The notes under the pieces: generated by a model | The model's database searches: none | Told to the model about the DNA's origin: nothing | The model's input: only the letters and a program-made list of their open reading frames with translations | Program-made: the position numbers and the translations under genes | Origin: Ectopseudomonas oleovorans | GTDB taxonomy: Bacteria; Pseudomonadota; Gammaproteobacteria; Pseudomonadales; Pseudomonadaceae | DNA length: 60,235 nucleotides | Reading direction: 5' to 3' | NCBI RefSeq assembly: GCF_003052605.1 | Contig: NZ_QASO01000039.1 | Span: 1-60,235 of the forward strand | In this document: positions 17,932-27,902 of the stretch, one piece after another | Layout: each line of letters starts with the position of its first letter | Numbering within the stretch: position 1 is the first letter of the stretch

Positions 17932-18610
17932 TCACCTCTGCAGAACGCACCGCACGATGACCTTCCAGCCATGTACGCAGCTCATTGAATTCATTGATCA
18001 CCAAACGCGGCGAGCACTCACGCAGCACCGACAACGGCTGCGCACCGAAACCTACCGCCACGGCATCCATCCCGGCATTGCGCGCCATCAGCAGGTCGAA
18101 GGTCGAATCCCCCACCATCAGCGCGCGCTCGGGCTGCACCCGGCAATGCGCAAGAATCTCATGCAGCATCAGCGGATCGGGCTTGCTTGCCGTCTCGTCG
18201 GCGCAACGGGTGATATCGAAGTAATCCAGCCAACCCTTGTCAGCCAGCACCCGATGCAACCCCTTGCGCCCCTTGCCAGTGGCCACGGCAAGACGATAAC
18301 CCTGATCTCGAAAGACCTCGAGCGACTCGCGCACACCCTCGAACAGTGGCGACGGCTCGGTTTCCAGCGCCAGATACTGCTCGCTGTAGGCACGCCGGAT
18401 GGTTTCGATTCGCAGCGGCTCATCGAGTTCCGGGTAAAGCGTGCGAATCGCCACACCCAGCTCCAGACCAATGATCCCGCGCACCGCAACATCCGTGCAG
18501 CGCGGCACGCACGCCACATCAGCAGCACGGTGCATGGCCTCGACGATACGGCCGATGGAATCCACCAGCGTGCCGTCCCAATCGAAAATCAGTAGCTGAT
18601 AATCAGGCAC
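17915..18610 (-). CDS. HAD superfamily phosphatase (phosphoglycolate phosphatase-like)
   Basis: 231-residue HAD-IA hydrolase. Motif I is [10 protein letters not shown] with the nucleophile and acid aspartates, motif II falls in [11 protein letters not shown], and motif IV is [17 protein letters not shown]. The substrate is unknown; gph-like annotation is common for this neighbour of rluC. The ATG overlaps the rluC stop by 8 nt, so the two are probably translated together. Confidence 0.9.
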   Translation of the reverse strand: MPDYQLLIFDWDGTLVDSIGRIVEAMHRAADVACVPRCTDVAVRGIIGLELGVAIRTLYPELDEPLRIETIRRAYSEQYLALETEPSPLFEGVRESLEVFRDQGYRLAVATGKGRKGLHRVLADKGWLDYFDITRCADETASKPDPLMLHEILAHCRVQPERALMVGDSTFDLLMARNAGMDAVAVGFGAQPLSVLRECSPRLVINEFNELRTWLEGHRAVRSAEVSEHVG

Positions 18611-19556
18611 TCAGACGCTCCAGGGTCTTCGCCCACATCTCATCCACCGGAGCCTCGAGCTTCAGCACACCACCATCGGGCAGCGGCACGTGCAACTCAT
18701 AGGCATGCAGGAACAGGCGTTTACCGCCCAGCTCGCGAATCTCGCGGGAGAAGTCGTCGTCGCCGTATTTGCTGTCGCCGGCGATACCATGACCCGCATA
18801 TTGGGCATGCACACGAATCTGATGGGTACGACCAGTGATCGGCCTGGCTTCGACCAGCGTGGCGAACTCACCGAAACGGCGCAGCACGCGAAATACCGTG
18901 AGCGCCTCCTTGCCCTCGGGATTCACCTCGACCATACGCTCGCCGGAGCGCAGGTTGCTTTTCAGCAGCGGCGCGGCGATCTGCTTCTTGGCAGTCGCCC
19001 AGTGGCCACGCACCAACGCCATATAGCGCTTGTCCACGCCATCGCCGCGCAGCGCTTCGTGCAGGTGGCGCAGCATGCTGCGCTTCTTGGCGATCATCAG
19101 TAGACCGGAGGTATCGCGATCGAGACGGTGCACCAGCTCCAGATCCTTGGCATCGGGCCGCAACTGGCGAAACGCCTCGATCACACCGTAATTCAAGCCG
19201 CTGCCACCATGCACGGCGATACCGGCCGGCTTGTTCAGCACGATCAGCGCCTTGTCCTCATAAACGATGGCGGCTTCGAGGCGCTGCAGCAGCCCCTGCG
19301 CCAGCGGCTCGGGCTCATCGCGCTCAGCCAGGCGCAGCGGCGGCACGCGCACCACGTCACCAGCCTGGAGTTTGTATTCGGGCTTGATCCGCCCCTTGTT
19401 AACCCGCACTTCGCCCTTGCGCAGAATGCGGTAAATCAGGGTCTTGGGCACGCCCTTGAGCTGTGTCCTGAGGAAGTTGTCGATGCGTTGGCCGGCGAGA
19501 TCCGGTGCAACCTCGATCAGCTGAACGCCGGAGGCTGGAGAGGCGGGAGTAGTCAT
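18603..19556 (-). CDS. rluC: 23S rRNA pseudouridine synthase RluC
   Basis: 317-residue RluA-family synthase modifying 23S rRNA (positions 955, 2504 and 2580 in E. coli). An N-terminal S4 RNA-binding domain ([21 protein letters not shown]) precedes the catalytic domain with the aspartate in [12 protein letters not shown]. The open frame extends to 19628, but the ATG at 19556 ([10 protein letters not shown]) gives the family length and leaves the divergent rne promoter free. Its divergent neighbour is rne. Confidence 0.94.
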   Translation of the reverse strand: MTTPASPASGVQLIEVAPDLAGQRIDNFLRTQLKGVPKTLIYRILRKGEVRVNKGRIKPEYKLQAGDVVRVPPLRLAERDEPEPLAQGLLQRLEAAIVYEDKALIVLNKPAGIAVHGGSGLNYGVIEAFRQLRPDAKDLELVHRLDRDTSGLLMIAKKRSMLRHLHEALRGDGVDKRYMALVRGHWATAKKQIAAPLLKSNLRSGERMVEVNPEGKEALTVFRVLRRFGEFATLVEARPITGRTHQIRVHAQYAGHGIAGDSKYGDDDFSREIRELGGKRLFLHAYELHVPLPDGGVLKLEAPVDEMWAKTLERLSA

Positions 19557-19584
19557 TGCGCAATCATAACAATTTTTTATGGAA

Positions 19585-19613
19585 TTGAAGCACTTAATCA
19601 TTGCTGCTATAGT
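19585..19613 (+). promoter_or_regulatory. Sigma-70 promoter for rne
   Basis: TTGAAG (19585-19590) and TATAGT (19608-19613) are separated by 17 bp, an excellent sigma-70 pair. The start of transcription would fall near 19620, giving an rne leader of about 515 nt. Confidence 0.7.
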
Positions 19614-19619
19614 CGCGAA

Positions 19620-20135
19620 CGCCGCCAAAAGCGGCCTGGCTTGCGGATGAATGCCAAACTTGCCATCCCCTGCCCGCGCAAACGTATTTGGACGTGAGGC
19701 CGTCCGACGGATTCTTCAGGTTAGAAAGGCCGCAAAAGGCCACGAAGACTTCGGAAATAAAGCCTTGAGTATGATGCGCGATTCGCCCACCGGGCGGTCG
19801 CGGTAACTGACAACCGCTGCGGAATCCGCGCGCGGCACCCGATTTTCAGCGATACGTGTAGGGTGGAGATGTACAACTGTCGGACTGCGTAGCATATCGC
19901 TTGATCAAAGACGCCTCATCTCGTCCGCTACCGCCAGTTGATTCCTCTTCCTGACTGAGTGCTTTCTGTCACCACAGCAAGCAGGAGACGTCCGTCGCGA
20001 CCGCGGCCCGATAATGGCTGACCGTCGCTAGACAGTGGAACGATTTACGACCGTTTCTGACGCGCCTGACACCGACCCTGAGAGTCGTGTGTGCCTAACG
20101 TGGCTTCCGCTAGCCCCGGAACCCATTGGTACCAC
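19620..20135 (+). promoter_or_regulatory. Long 5' leader of rne
   Basis: No gene is visible in this ~515-nt stretch. RNase E genes are known to autoregulate through long structured leaders, and a conserved Pseudomonas leader motif, rne-II, has been described. The GC-rich hairpins here (for example CACCGGGCGGTCGCGGTAAC and neighbours near 19790-19825) fit that. The exact motif borders need a covariance search. Confidence 0.5.
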
Positions 20136-23100
20136 ATGAAAAGAATGCTAATTAACGCGACTCAGCCTGAAGAGTTGCGTGTTGCCCTGGTAGATGGCCA
20201 AAAACTCTACGACCTGGACATCGAGTCCGGCGCCCGTGAACAAAAAAAAGCCAACATCTACAAAGGCCGCATCACCCGCGTTGAACCCAGCCTCGAAGCC
20301 GCTTTCGTCGACTTCGGCTCCGAACGCCACGGCTTCCTCCCCCTCAAAGAAATCTCCCGCGAATATTTCTCCAAGTCTCCTGAAGGCGGCCGCGTCAACA
20401 TCAAGGACGTGCTCAAGGAAGGCCAGGAAGTCATCGTCCAGGTCGAGAAAGAAGAGCGCGGCAACAAGGGCGCAGCCCTGACCACCTTCATCAGCCTCGC
20501 AGGTCGCTACCTGGTACTGATGCCGAACAACCCGCGTGCCGGTGGCATCTCCCGCCGCATCGAAGGCGAAGAGCGCAACGAACTACGCGAAGCACTGAAC
20601 GGCCTCAACGCGCCGGCCGACATGGGCCTGATCGTGCGTACCGCCGGCCTCGGCCGCTCCAGCGAAGAAATGCAGTGGGACCTCGACTACCTGCTGCAAC
20701 TGTGGAGCGCCATCAAGGAAGCCTCCACCAGCCGCCCTGCCCCGTTCCTGATCTACCAGGAATCCAACGTTATCATCCGCGCCATCCGCGACTACCTGCG
20801 CCAGGACATCGGCGAAGTGCTGGTCGACAGCGTCGAAGCCCAGGAAGAAGCGCTGAGCTTCATCCAGCAGGTGATGCCGCAGTATGCCAGTAAGATCAAG
20901 CTGTACGAAGACAGCGTGCCGCTGTTCAACCGCTTCCAGATCGAAAGCCAGATAGAAACCGCCTTCCAGCGTGAAGTGAAACTACCCTCCGGTGGATCCA
21001 TCGTCATCGACCCGACCGAAGCCCTGGTTTCCATCGACATCAACTCGGCGCGCGCTACCAAGGGCAGCGACATCGAGGAAACCGCGCTGCAGACCAACCT
21101 GGAAGCGGCCGAGGAAATCGCCCGCCAGCTGCGCCTGCGCGACATTGGCGGCCTGATCGTCATCGACTTCATCGACATGACCCCGGCCAAGAACCAGCGC
21201 GCCGTCGAAGAGAAGATGCGTGAAGCCCTGGAAGCCGACCGCGCCCGTGTACAGGTCGGCCGCATCTCGCGCTTCGGACTGCTGGAAATGTCCCGTCAGC
21301 GCCTGCGTCCATCCCTCGGCGAGACCAGCGGCATCGTCTGCCCGCGTTGCAACGGTCAAGGCATCATCCGCGACGTCGAATCCCTGTCGCTGGCCATCCT
21401 GCGCCTGATCGAAGAAGAAGCGCTGAAGGATCGCACCGCCGAAGTCCGCGCTCAGGTACCGATCCCGGTCGCCGCGTTCCTGCTCAACGAGAAGCGCAAC
21501 TCGATCACCAAGATCGAACTGCGCACCCGTGCGCGTATCGTGATCCTGCCGAACGATCACCTGGAAACCCCGCATTTCGAAGTGCAACGCCTGCGTGACG
21601 ACAGCCCGGAAGCCCTGAGCGGCCAGACCAGCTACGAAATCGCCGCCACTGCGGAAACCGAAGAAACCGCCGCCCAGCCGGCCGCCGCCACGCGCACTCT
21701 GGTTCGCCAGGAAGCTGCGATCAAGGCCGCACCGCGCAGCAGCGCCCCGGTCGCTGCCGAGCCTCAAGCACCACTGGCTCCGACCAAGGCGCCTGAACCG
21801 AGCCTGTTCAAGGGCCTGGTGAAGTCTCTGGTCAGCCTGTTCGCCGGCAAGGAAGAAGAAGCCCAGCCCGCAGCAGTCGAGAAGAAGAGCAACGAGCGTC
21901 CGCCGCGCGAAGAGCGCCGCAACGGTCGTCAGCAGAGCCGTAACCGTGGCGGTCGCCGCGATGACGAGCGCAAACCTCGTGAAGAGCGCGCCCCGCGTGA
22001 AGAACGTCAGGCCCGTGAACCGCGTGAAGAACGCCAACCTCGCGAAGAGCGTCAACCGCGTGAAGAGCGCGCCCCACGTGAGCCGCGCGAAGGTCAGGAA
22101 AACCGCCGTGAGCGCAAGCCGCGCGAAGAACGCGCCCCGCGTGAAGAGCGCGTGCGTGAACTGCGTGAACCTATCGCAGCCGATACCGATGCCGATGCTG
22201 GTAACGAGCAACGCGAAGAGCGTGCCGAGCGCCAGCCGCGTGGTGAACGTCAGGAGCGTCAGCGTCAACCGCGTGAAGAGCGTCAGCCGCGTGCCGAGCA
22301 AACCGAGGCCCTGCAGGACGAAGCACTGCCGAACGAAGAGCAACTGCAGGACGACGAGCAGGACAGCAACGATGGCGAGCGCCCACGTCGCCGTTCCCGC
22401 GGTCAGCGTCGGCGCAGCAATCGTCGCGAACGTCAGCGTGATGCCGATGGCAACCTGATCGAGAGCGCCGAGAACAGCGAAGCTGCCGGTAACGACGCTC
22501 AGACCGTCACCCCGGTCGCCGTGGCTACTGCCGCTGCCGTGGTTGCAGAAAGCGTCGACAGCAGCGAAGCCGTTGCCAGCGAGGCTCCGGTCAGCGAAGC
22601 CCCGGCCGTCGAAGCCCCGTCTGTTCAGGTTGAAGAAGCCCCTGCTGCTCAACCGGTCGAGGCGCAAGCCGAGGCTGCTGTGAGTGAAGTGGCTGAAGCT
22701 GCTCCGGTCGCAGAGAAAGCGGTTGAGGCAGAACCGGCCGCAGTCGAACCCCCTGCTGCCGCTGAAGCGCCAGTTGCCGAACCGGTCGCTCAAGCTGAGC
22801 CGACTGTCGAAGTCGCCCAGGAGCCTGTTCCGGCACCGCTCGAGCAAGCACCTGCTGCCGCAGCGGTTCCGACCAATGCCACTGGCCGCGCACCGAACGA
22901 CCCGCGTGAAGTGCGTCGTCGTCAGCGTGAAGCTGAGCGCCTGGCGCGCGAAGCTGCACAGGCCGCCGCTGCAGCCCCGGCTGTAGAAGCTGCCCCAGTA
23001 GTCGACGCCGCTCCGGTCGCTGAAGCAAGCGCCCCGGCAGAAGCCGAAGCCGCTGTAGTCGAAACAGCTCCTGTAGTCGAGCCGGTCGCTGAAGCCGAAG

Positions 23101-23204
23101 CCACCTCTGTCGTAAGCGAACAACGCGTGAGCGATGCGGTAGAGCAAGCGCAGCCGGAAGAAGAAACGCCAGCCGACAAGGAGGAGGTCAAGCCTCAGGC
23201 TTGA
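20136..23204 (+). CDS. rne: Ribonuclease E
   Basis: About 1022-residue endoribonuclease and degradosome scaffold. The start [21 protein letters not shown] at 20136 matches RNase E; the upstream in-frame extension to 20091 does not. The N-terminal half has the S1 domain, catalytic aspartates in [11 protein letters not shown] and VIDFIDM, and the zinc-link CPRC (about residues 402-405). The C-terminal half is disordered: an Arg-rich stretch with many PREER repeats (about 21895-22290), then an Ala/Val/Glu/Pro-rich region. A terminator follows at 23221. Confidence 0.97.
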   Translation: MKRMLINATQPEELRVALVDGQKLYDLDIESGAREQKKANIYKGRITRVEPSLEAAFVDFGSERHGFLPLKEISREYFSKSPEGGRVNIKDVLKEGQEVIVQVEKEERGNKGAALTTFISLAGRYLVLMPNNPRAGGISRRIEGEERNELREALNGLNAPADMGLIVRTAGLGRSSEEMQWDLDYLLQLWSAIKEASTSRPAPFLIYQESNVIIRAIRDYLRQDIGEVLVDSVEAQEEALSFIQQVMPQYASKIKLYEDSVPLFNRFQIESQIETAFQREVKLPSGGSIVIDPTEALVSIDINSARATKGSDIEETALQTNLEAAEEIARQLRLRDIGGLIVIDFIDMTPAKNQRAVEEKMREALEADRARVQVGRISRFGLLEMSRQRLRPSLGETSGIVCPRCNGQGIIRDVESLSLAILRLIEEEALKDRTAEVRAQVPIPVAAFLLNEKRNSITKIELRTRARIVILPNDHLETPHFEVQRLRDDSPEALSGQTSYEIAATAETEETAAQPAAATRTLVRQEAAIKAAPRSSAPVAAEPQAPLAPTKAPEPSLFKGLVKSLVSLFAGKEEEAQPAAVEKKSNERPPREERRNGRQQSRNRGGRRDDERKPREERAPREERQAREPREERQPREERQPREERAPREPREGQENRRERKPREERAPREERVRELREPIAADTDADAGNEQREERAERQPRGERQERQRQPREERQPRAEQTEALQDEALPNEEQLQDDEQDSNDGERPRRRSRGQRRRSNRRERQRDADGNLIESAENSEAAGNDAQTVTPVAVATAAAVVAESVDSSEAVASEAPVSEAPAVEAPSVQVEEAPAAQPVEAQAEAAVSEVAEAAPVAEKAVEAEPAAVEPPAAAEAPVAEPVAQAEPTVEVAQEPVPAPLEQAPAAAAVPTNATGRAPNDPREVRRRQREAERLAREAAQAAAAAPAVEAAPVVDAAPVAEASAPAEAEAAVVETAPVVEPVAEAEATSVVSEQRVSDAVEQAQPEEETPADKEEVKPQA
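21960..22290 (+). repeat. Degenerate PREER coding repeats in RNase E
   Basis: The codons cgtgaagagcgc and variants recur about every 5-7 residues and encode PREER/PREPREER runs. This is the arginine-rich RNA-binding segment of the scaffold half, and low-complexity expansion is visible at DNA level. Confidence 0.8.
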
Positions 23205-23220
23205 TCCTCCTGCGGTAAGT

Positions 23221-23250
23221 AAAAAGGGGATGCCTAGGCATCCCCTTTTT
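23221..23250. terminator. Bidirectional terminator between rne and murB
   Basis: AAAAAGGGGATGCC and GGCATCCCCTTTTT are perfect reverse complements separated by TA. It serves rne (rightward) and the murB operon (leftward). Confidence 0.93.
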
Positions 23251-23275
23251 CATTTCCGTGTCTGGCGCTGCAGAA

Positions 23276-23332
23276 GCGTAGCCCGAATGCAATCCGGGAG
23301 CGGCAGGCAGCGGATCACGCCCTGCCTACAGA
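23276..23332. repeat. Short dispersed intergenic repeat
   Basis: gtagcccgaatgcaatccgg resembles the module at 48655-48676 (gtagcccggacacaatccgg). No gene lies in this gap after murB. Confidence 0.4.
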
Positions 23333-24352
23333 TCAGAGCACGTTGGGCTCGATCTCCAGCTCAACACCGAAGCGCTCGAATACATCGCTCTGGATACGCT
23401 GCGCCAGCTGCAGCAGTTGCGCGCCCGTGGCCTTGCCGTAATTGACCAGCACCAGCGCCTGCAAACGATGCACGCCGGCATCGCCCTCGCGAAAGCCTTT
23501 CCACCCTGCCCGCTCGATCAACCAGCCAGCCGCCAGTTTGACCAGGCCATCACCAGCCGGATAGCTGACCAGATCGGCACGCTCGGCGCGAATGCGCTCG
23601 GCCAGCTCGAACGAAACCAGCGGATTCTTGAAGAAGCTGCCGGCATTACCCAGCTCGGTGGGATCTGGCAGCTTTTCGCTGCGGATGGCGCAGATCGCTC
23701 GACTGACATCGGTGGCGGTCGGCACTTCGACGCCCATCTCCGCAAGGCGCTGGCGCACCGGGCCGTAGTCAAGGCGCAGTGCAGCCAGACGGCTCAAGCG
23801 GAAACGTACGCGCAGGATCAACCAGCGCCCGGCTTCGCGCTTGAACAGACTGTCGCGGTAGGCGAAGGCACAGTCTTCCAGCGCGAAGTCGCGCAGCTCG
23901 CCGCTGTGCCGATCCAGAGCGGTCAGGCCGGCAAACAGATCCTTGATCTCCACACCATAGGCGCCAATGTTCTGCATCGGCGCAGCGCCCACGGTACCGG
24001 GAATCAGGCTGAGGTTTTCCAGGCCATTGAGGCCCTGCGCCAGGCTCCATTGCACGAACGGATGCCAGGGCTCGCCGGCTTCGGCCTCCACCAGCACCTG
24101 CTCGCCGTCGTCCTCGAGGATACGAATGCCACGGCTGGCCATGCGCAGTACCAGCGCCTCGACATCGCGGGTCAGCAGCAGGTTGCTGCCACCGCCGATC
24201 ACCAGCAGCGGCAAGCCCTGCTGCCCGGCCAGGCGTAGCGCCTCGCGCACTTCGTCATCGTTGTGGGCTGCGGCGAAATGCCGGGCACGCACCTCGACAC
24301 CAAAGCTATTGAAGGCCTTGAGCGACACATCACTCTGCAGATTCAGGCTCAC
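23333..24352 (-). CDS. murB: UDP-N-acetylenolpyruvoylglucosamine reductase
   Basis: 339-residue FAD enzyme making UDP-MurNAc from the enolpyruvyl intermediate with NADPH. FAD-binding IGGGSNLLL is near the start, and ELGNAGSFFKNP carries the catalytic serine; it is the type I length. It is the last gene of a leftward envelope operon and overlaps the phosphatase gene by 4 nt (ATGA). Confidence 0.96.
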   Translation of the reverse strand: MSLNLQSDVSLKAFNSFGVEVRARHFAAAHNDDEVREALRLAGQQGLPLLVIGGGSNLLLTRDVEALVLRMASRGIRILEDDGEQVLVEAEAGEPWHPFVQWSLAQGLNGLENLSLIPGTVGAAPMQNIGAYGVEIKDLFAGLTALDRHSGELRDFALEDCAFAYRDSLFKREAGRWLILRVRFRLSRLAALRLDYGPVRQRLAEMGVEVPTATDVSRAICAIRSEKLPDPTELGNAGSFFKNPLVSFELAERIRAERADLVSYPAGDGLVKLAAGWLIERAGWKGFREGDAGVHRLQALVLVNYGKATGAQLLQLAQRIQSDVFERFGVELEIEPNVL

Positions 24353-24813
24353 AGGCGCCCCTTGATTTCCACCAGCAACGCATCACTGGCTTGCTCGATC
24401 AGATCCAGCACCTGCTCGAAGCCATCGTCGCCGCCGTAGTAGGGATCAGGCACCTCATCCAACGCCAGTTCATAGCGACGCAGATAAAGGTCGAGGTCCG
24501 CGCGGGCATCAGTCGGGCGCAGCGCCTTGAGATTACGCAGATTGCTCTGATCCATGGCCAGGATCAGGTCGAAGCGCTGAAAGTCGGCAGCCTCGACCTG
24601 GCGCGCACGCTGCGCGGACAGATCATAACCACGGCGTAGGGCCGCCTGACGGGTGCGACTGTCCGGCGCCTTGCCGACGTGCCAGTCACCAGTGCCGGCG
24701 GAATCCACCTGCACACGACCGTCCAGCCCTGCCGCACGCAGCTTGTGGCGCAGCACGCCTTCAGCCGTGGGCGAGCGGCAGATATTGCCCAGGCAAACGA
24801 ACAGAACCTTCAT
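24349..24813 (-). CDS. Low-molecular-weight protein tyrosine phosphatase
   Basis: 154-residue phosphatase. The P-loop CLGNICRSP (CX5R) is at the N-terminus and the general acid aspartate is in DPYYGG near the C-terminus. Substrates are unknown. It sits between kdsB and murB with overlapping starts and stops on both sides, so it is co-translated with them. Confidence 0.94.
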   Translation of the reverse strand: MKVLFVCLGNICRSPTAEGVLRHKLRAAGLDGRVQVDSAGTGDWHVGKAPDSRTRQAALRRGYDLSAQRARQVEAADFQRFDLILAMDQSNLRNLKALRPTDARADLDLYLRRYELALDEVPDPYYGGDDGFEQVLDLIEQASDALLVEIKGRL

Positions 24814-25577
24814 CAGGCCCCCAGCAGGTGGCGCACCCGCTCCAGGTCTTCGGCGGTATCCACGCCAGCAGCCGGCGCTTCGAGCGCATCGGCGACATGG
24901 ATGCGCACGCCGTTATACAACGCGCGCAACTGCTCCAGGCACTCGGTGTCTTCCAGCCAGCACGGGCCCCAGGCAACGAAATCATGCAGAAAACCCGCGC
25001 GGTAGGCATAGATACCAATGTGGCGACGGTATGGCACACCTTGCGGCAGCACATCGCGGCACTTGGCAAAGGCATCGCGCGCCCAGGCCAGCGGTGCACG
25101 GCTGAAGGTCAGCGCCAGGCCACTCTTGTCGGCCACCACCTTGACCACATTGGGGTTGAATAGGGAGGTGACGTCCTCGATGGGCTCGGCCAGGGTGGCG
25201 ATACCGGCCTGCGGATTGGCCGCCAGGTTGGCTGCCACCTGATCAATGATCACAGGCGGAATCAGCGGCTCGTCGCCCTGCACGTTGACCACAATGGCGT
25301 CGGCCGGCAAACCGAGCTGGGTGGCGACTTCGGCCAGGCGGTCGGTACCGGAGTTGTGATCCTCGCGGGTCAGCAGCACCTCGGCGCCAAAGGCCTGGCA
25401 GGCTTCGACGATACGCGCATCGTCGGTGGCGATGACCACGCGCTGGGCCGAACTCTTCTTCGCCTGCTCCCAGACATGCTGCACCATGGGCTTGCCGGCG
25501 ATGTCCTGCAGCGGCTTGCCGGGCAGGCGGGTGGAGGCGTAACGAGCAGGAATGACGACGGTGAAGGCTGCGCTCAT
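24813..25577 (-). CDS. kdsB: 3-deoxy-manno-octulosonate cytidylyltransferase
   Basis: 254-residue enzyme activating Kdo as CMP-Kdo for lipopolysaccharide. The N-terminus [17 protein letters not shown] is the nucleotidyltransferase signature, and VNVQGDEPL and IGIYAYR follow. It begins directly at the end of the Trm112-like gene and runs into the phosphatase gene with a one-base overlap. Confidence 0.96.
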   Translation of the reverse strand: MSAAFTVVIPARYASTRLPGKPLQDIAGKPMVQHVWEQAKKSSAQRVVIATDDARIVEACQAFGAEVLLTREDHNSGTDRLAEVATQLGLPADAIVVNVQGDEPLIPPVIIDQVAANLAANPQAGIATLAEPIEDVTSLFNPNVVKVVADKSGLALTFSRAPLAWARDAFAKCRDVLPQGVPYRRHIGIYAYRAGFLHDFVAWGPCWLEDTECLEQLRALYNGVRIHVADALEAPAAGVDTAEDLERVRHLLGA

Positions 25578-25763
25578 TTACTTGTCCAGACGCTCATCGG
25601 GGGTCAGGGTGCGCGCTTCGCTTTCCAGCATCACCGGAATGCCGTCGCGGATCGGGTAGGCCACGCCAGCGCCCTTGCTGATCAGTTCAGTCTTGTCTTT
25701 GGAAAGCTGCAGCGGCCCCTTGCAGATCGGGCAGGCGAGAATGTCGAGCAGTTTAAGGTCCAT
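25578..25763 (-). CDS. Trm112/YcaR family small protein
   Basis: 61-residue protein with a CPICKGPL zinc-type motif, matching the YcaR/Trm112-like family usually found between lpxK and kdsB. The function is unclear; related proteins are methyltransferase activators. The frame is open further upstream, but [12 protein letters not shown] at 25763 is the family start. Confidence 0.92.
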   Translation of the reverse strand: MDLKLLDILACPICKGPLQLSKDKTELISKGAGVAYPIRDGIPVMLESEARTLTPDERLDK

Positions 25764-25785
25764 GGCGGAATCCTTGCTGGGGTCA

Positions 25786-26787
25786 TCAGGACCCCGGTAT
25801 GAGGCGGGCCAGCTCTCCATCCAGCCAGTCGACGAACGCCGGCGTGGGCGCGGCATCGACGGCCAGGTACCACCAGTCGGCGGCGGCGAAGGCCCGGCAT
25901 TTCACCGCATCCTTCTCCGTCATCAGCAGCGGCAGCGACGGCTCGAAGCTGAGCAGCGTGGCATCGTACTGGGCATGGTCGGCGAAGGGATGCGGAACCG
26001 GCTGCCAGTTTAGCGCTTCGAGGGTATTGAAGAAACGTTGCGGATTACCGATACCGGCCACCGCATGCACCGCCTGACCGGGCGGGAAGTGCTCGAGGCC
26101 GACACGCTCACCGCTGGCAACGTTGACCAGCGCGGTTGGCTGCAGGCGAAAGGCGTAGCCCTCGGCACTATCGGCTTCGGCGCCGTTGAACAACACGGCA
26201 TCCACCTCGGCCAGACGCTCGACTGGCTCGCGCAATGGCCCGGCGGGCAGGCAACGCCCATTGCCCAGACCACGGGCGGCGTCGATCAGTACCAGCTCCA
26301 GATCACGCGCCAACCGGTAGTGCTGCAGGCCATCGTCGCAGAGGATCAGGTCAACCGATTCTTCGGCCAGCAGCGCGCGTACGGCGCGGCTGCGATCCGG
26401 GTCGATCATCAAGGGCACGCCTGTACGCTGGACGATCAGCAGCGGCTCGTCACCGGCCTGCGTCGCCGCCTGCTCGCCGCGCACGCGCCAGGGCAGACTC
26501 GGCGGCGTGGCGCCATAGCCACGGCTGACCACACCGACCTTGAGGCCACGGGCGCGGCAATGTTCGATGAGAAAGAGGATCAGCGGCGTCTTGCCGGTAC
26601 CGCCTACGGTGATGTTGCCCACCACCAGCACCGGCACTGGGGCGCGATAGATATCACCCTCACCGGCCAGGAAACGCGTGCGCTTGCTCTGCACCACGCG
26701 ACGGTACAGCCACTCCAGCGGCCGCAGCAGCGTCAGCGCCGGGTGACCGCGGTACCAGGCCGCGAGCAAGCGATCAGCAGCGCTCAC
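25786..26787 (-). CDS. lpxK: Tetraacyldisaccharide 4'-kinase
   Basis: 333-residue inner-membrane kinase adding the 4' phosphate to lipid A. Walker A is [13 protein letters not shown], and [11 protein letters not shown] and TEKDAVKC are family segments. An N-terminal amphipathic region should anchor it to the membrane. It lies 1 nt after exbD in the envelope operon. Confidence 0.95.
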   Translation of the reverse strand: MSAADRLLAAWYRGHPALTLLRPLEWLYRRVVQSKRTRFLAGEGDIYRAPVPVLVVGNITVGGTGKTPLILFLIEHCRARGLKVGVVSRGYGATPPSLPWRVRGEQAATQAGDEPLLIVQRTGVPLMIDPDRSRAVRALLAEESVDLILCDDGLQHYRLARDLELVLIDAARGLGNGRCLPAGPLREPVERLAEVDAVLFNGAEADSAEGYAFRLQPTALVNVASGERVGLEHFPPGQAVHAVAGIGNPQRFFNTLEALNWQPVPHPFADHAQYDATLLSFEPSLPLLMTEKDAVKCRAFAAADWWYLAVDAAPTPAFVDWLDGELARLIPGS

Positions 26788-26788
26788 T

Positions 26789-27217
26789 TCAGGGGGCTTC
26801 CTGTGCTTTCACCGTGGTGATGCGCAGGTGCGAGAAGCCCAGCTTGCCGGCAGCGTCCATGGCGGTGATCACCGCCTGGTGCGGGGTCTTGCCGTCGGCG
26901 CTGATGATTAGCGGCAGGCTGTTGTCGCCGTCGGACTCCTTCTGCAAGGCAGCCATGAGACTGCTCAGGTTGCTTTCCAGCAGTGCCTTGCCATTGAGCG
27001 AAAACGCGCCGTCGGCAGCGATCAACACTTCCAACTGTTTCAGCTCGGTCTGCTCGGGCGGCGTGCCGCTGGCGGCCTCCGGTAGGTCGACCTTGAGCTG
27101 GGTCTCGCGGGTGAAGGTGGTGGTGACCACGAAGAACAGCAGCAGGATAAATACCACGTCGATCAACGAGGCCAGGTTGATCTCGACGTTCTCCCGCGGT
27201 TTGCGCCGGAATTTCAC
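26789..27217 (-). CDS. exbD: ExbD/TolR family biopolymer transport protein
   Basis: 142-residue protein with one transmembrane helix (about residues 14-36, [18 protein letters not shown]) carrying the proton-path aspartate, and a periplasmic domain. It pairs with the ExbB-like neighbour to form a proton-driven motor. The ATG overlaps the exbB stop by 4 nt. Its location with lpxK and comEC is conserved in Pseudomonas and differs from the TonB-linked exb locus. Confidence 0.92.
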   Translation of the reverse strand: MKFRRKPRENVEINLASLIDVVFILLLFFVVTTTFTRETQLKVDLPEAASGTPPEQTELKQLEVLIAADGAFSLNGKALLESNLSSLMAALQKESDGDNSLPLIISADGKTPHQAVITAMDAAGKLGFSHLRITTVKAQEAP

Positions 27218-27846
27218 GCCTTGCCCTCACCCAGGTCGACGTCGCGATCACCCTGCACCATTTCCACCAGCTTGATCGCTTCCTGCTCCATGCCGACTAC
27301 CAGTTCGTCGACACGACGCTGCAGATAGCGGTGGAAGAACAGTGCCGGGATCGCCACCATCAGGCCGGCTGCCGTGGTGATCAGCGCCTTGGCGATACCG
27401 CTGGCGAGCATGGAAGCGTTAGCCATGCCCGAGCCCATGAAGGAGCTGAAGATTTCGATCATGCCCAGCACGGTGCCAAGCAGGCCCAGCAGCGGCGCGA
27501 TGCCGGCAATGGTGCCGAGCGCATTGAGATAACGCTCCAGCTCGTGGATGACGCGCGCGGCAGCCTCCTCGATGCACTCCTTCATGATTTCGCGACCATG
27601 CTTGGAGTTGGCCAGGCCGGCAGCGAGTATCTGCCCCAGCGGCGAATGCTCGCGCAGCTCCTTGAGCTTCTGGTTGTTGAGTTTCTTGTCCTTGATCCAG
27701 CGCCACACCTGAGCCAGCAAATTGGCCGGGGTGACGCGGGCGGGCCGCAGGGTCCACAGGCGCTCGGCAACGATACCGGCAGCAGCGATGGAACAGAGAA
27801 TGATCGGCAGCATCATCCAGCCGCCAGCTTTGACCAGTTCCCACAC
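27214..27846 (-). CDS. exbB: MotA/TolQ/ExbB family proton channel protein
   Basis: 210-residue integral membrane protein with three transmembrane helices (near residues 8-30, 105-130 and 150-175) and the conserved GTIAGIAPLLGLLGTVLGMI. The GTG at 27846 (VWELVKAGGW), preceded by GAGGGGGA, is a better start than the more distal ATG at 27906. It forms the motor complex with ExbD. Confidence 0.9.
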   Translation of the reverse strand: MWELVKAGGWMMLPIILCSIAAAGIVAERLWTLRPARVTPANLLAQVWRWIKDKKLNNQKLKELREHSPLGQILAAGLANSKHGREIMKECIEEAAARVIHELERYLNALGTIAGIAPLLGLLGTVLGMIEIFSSFMGSGMANASMLASGIAKALITTAAGLMVAIPALFFHRYLQRRVDELVVGMEQEAIKLVEMVQGDRDVDLGEGKA

Positions 27847-27902
27847 GGTAGAGAATCCCCCTCGAAAAAGTGGCGCCACTCTAGCATAGGGCGCCGCCGT
27901 TC

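Noticed and set aside
20982..23147. 721-codon open frame antisense to rne
   Set aside because: It arises from the codon bias and repeats of rne on the other strand, and its product is low-complexity with no family likeness.
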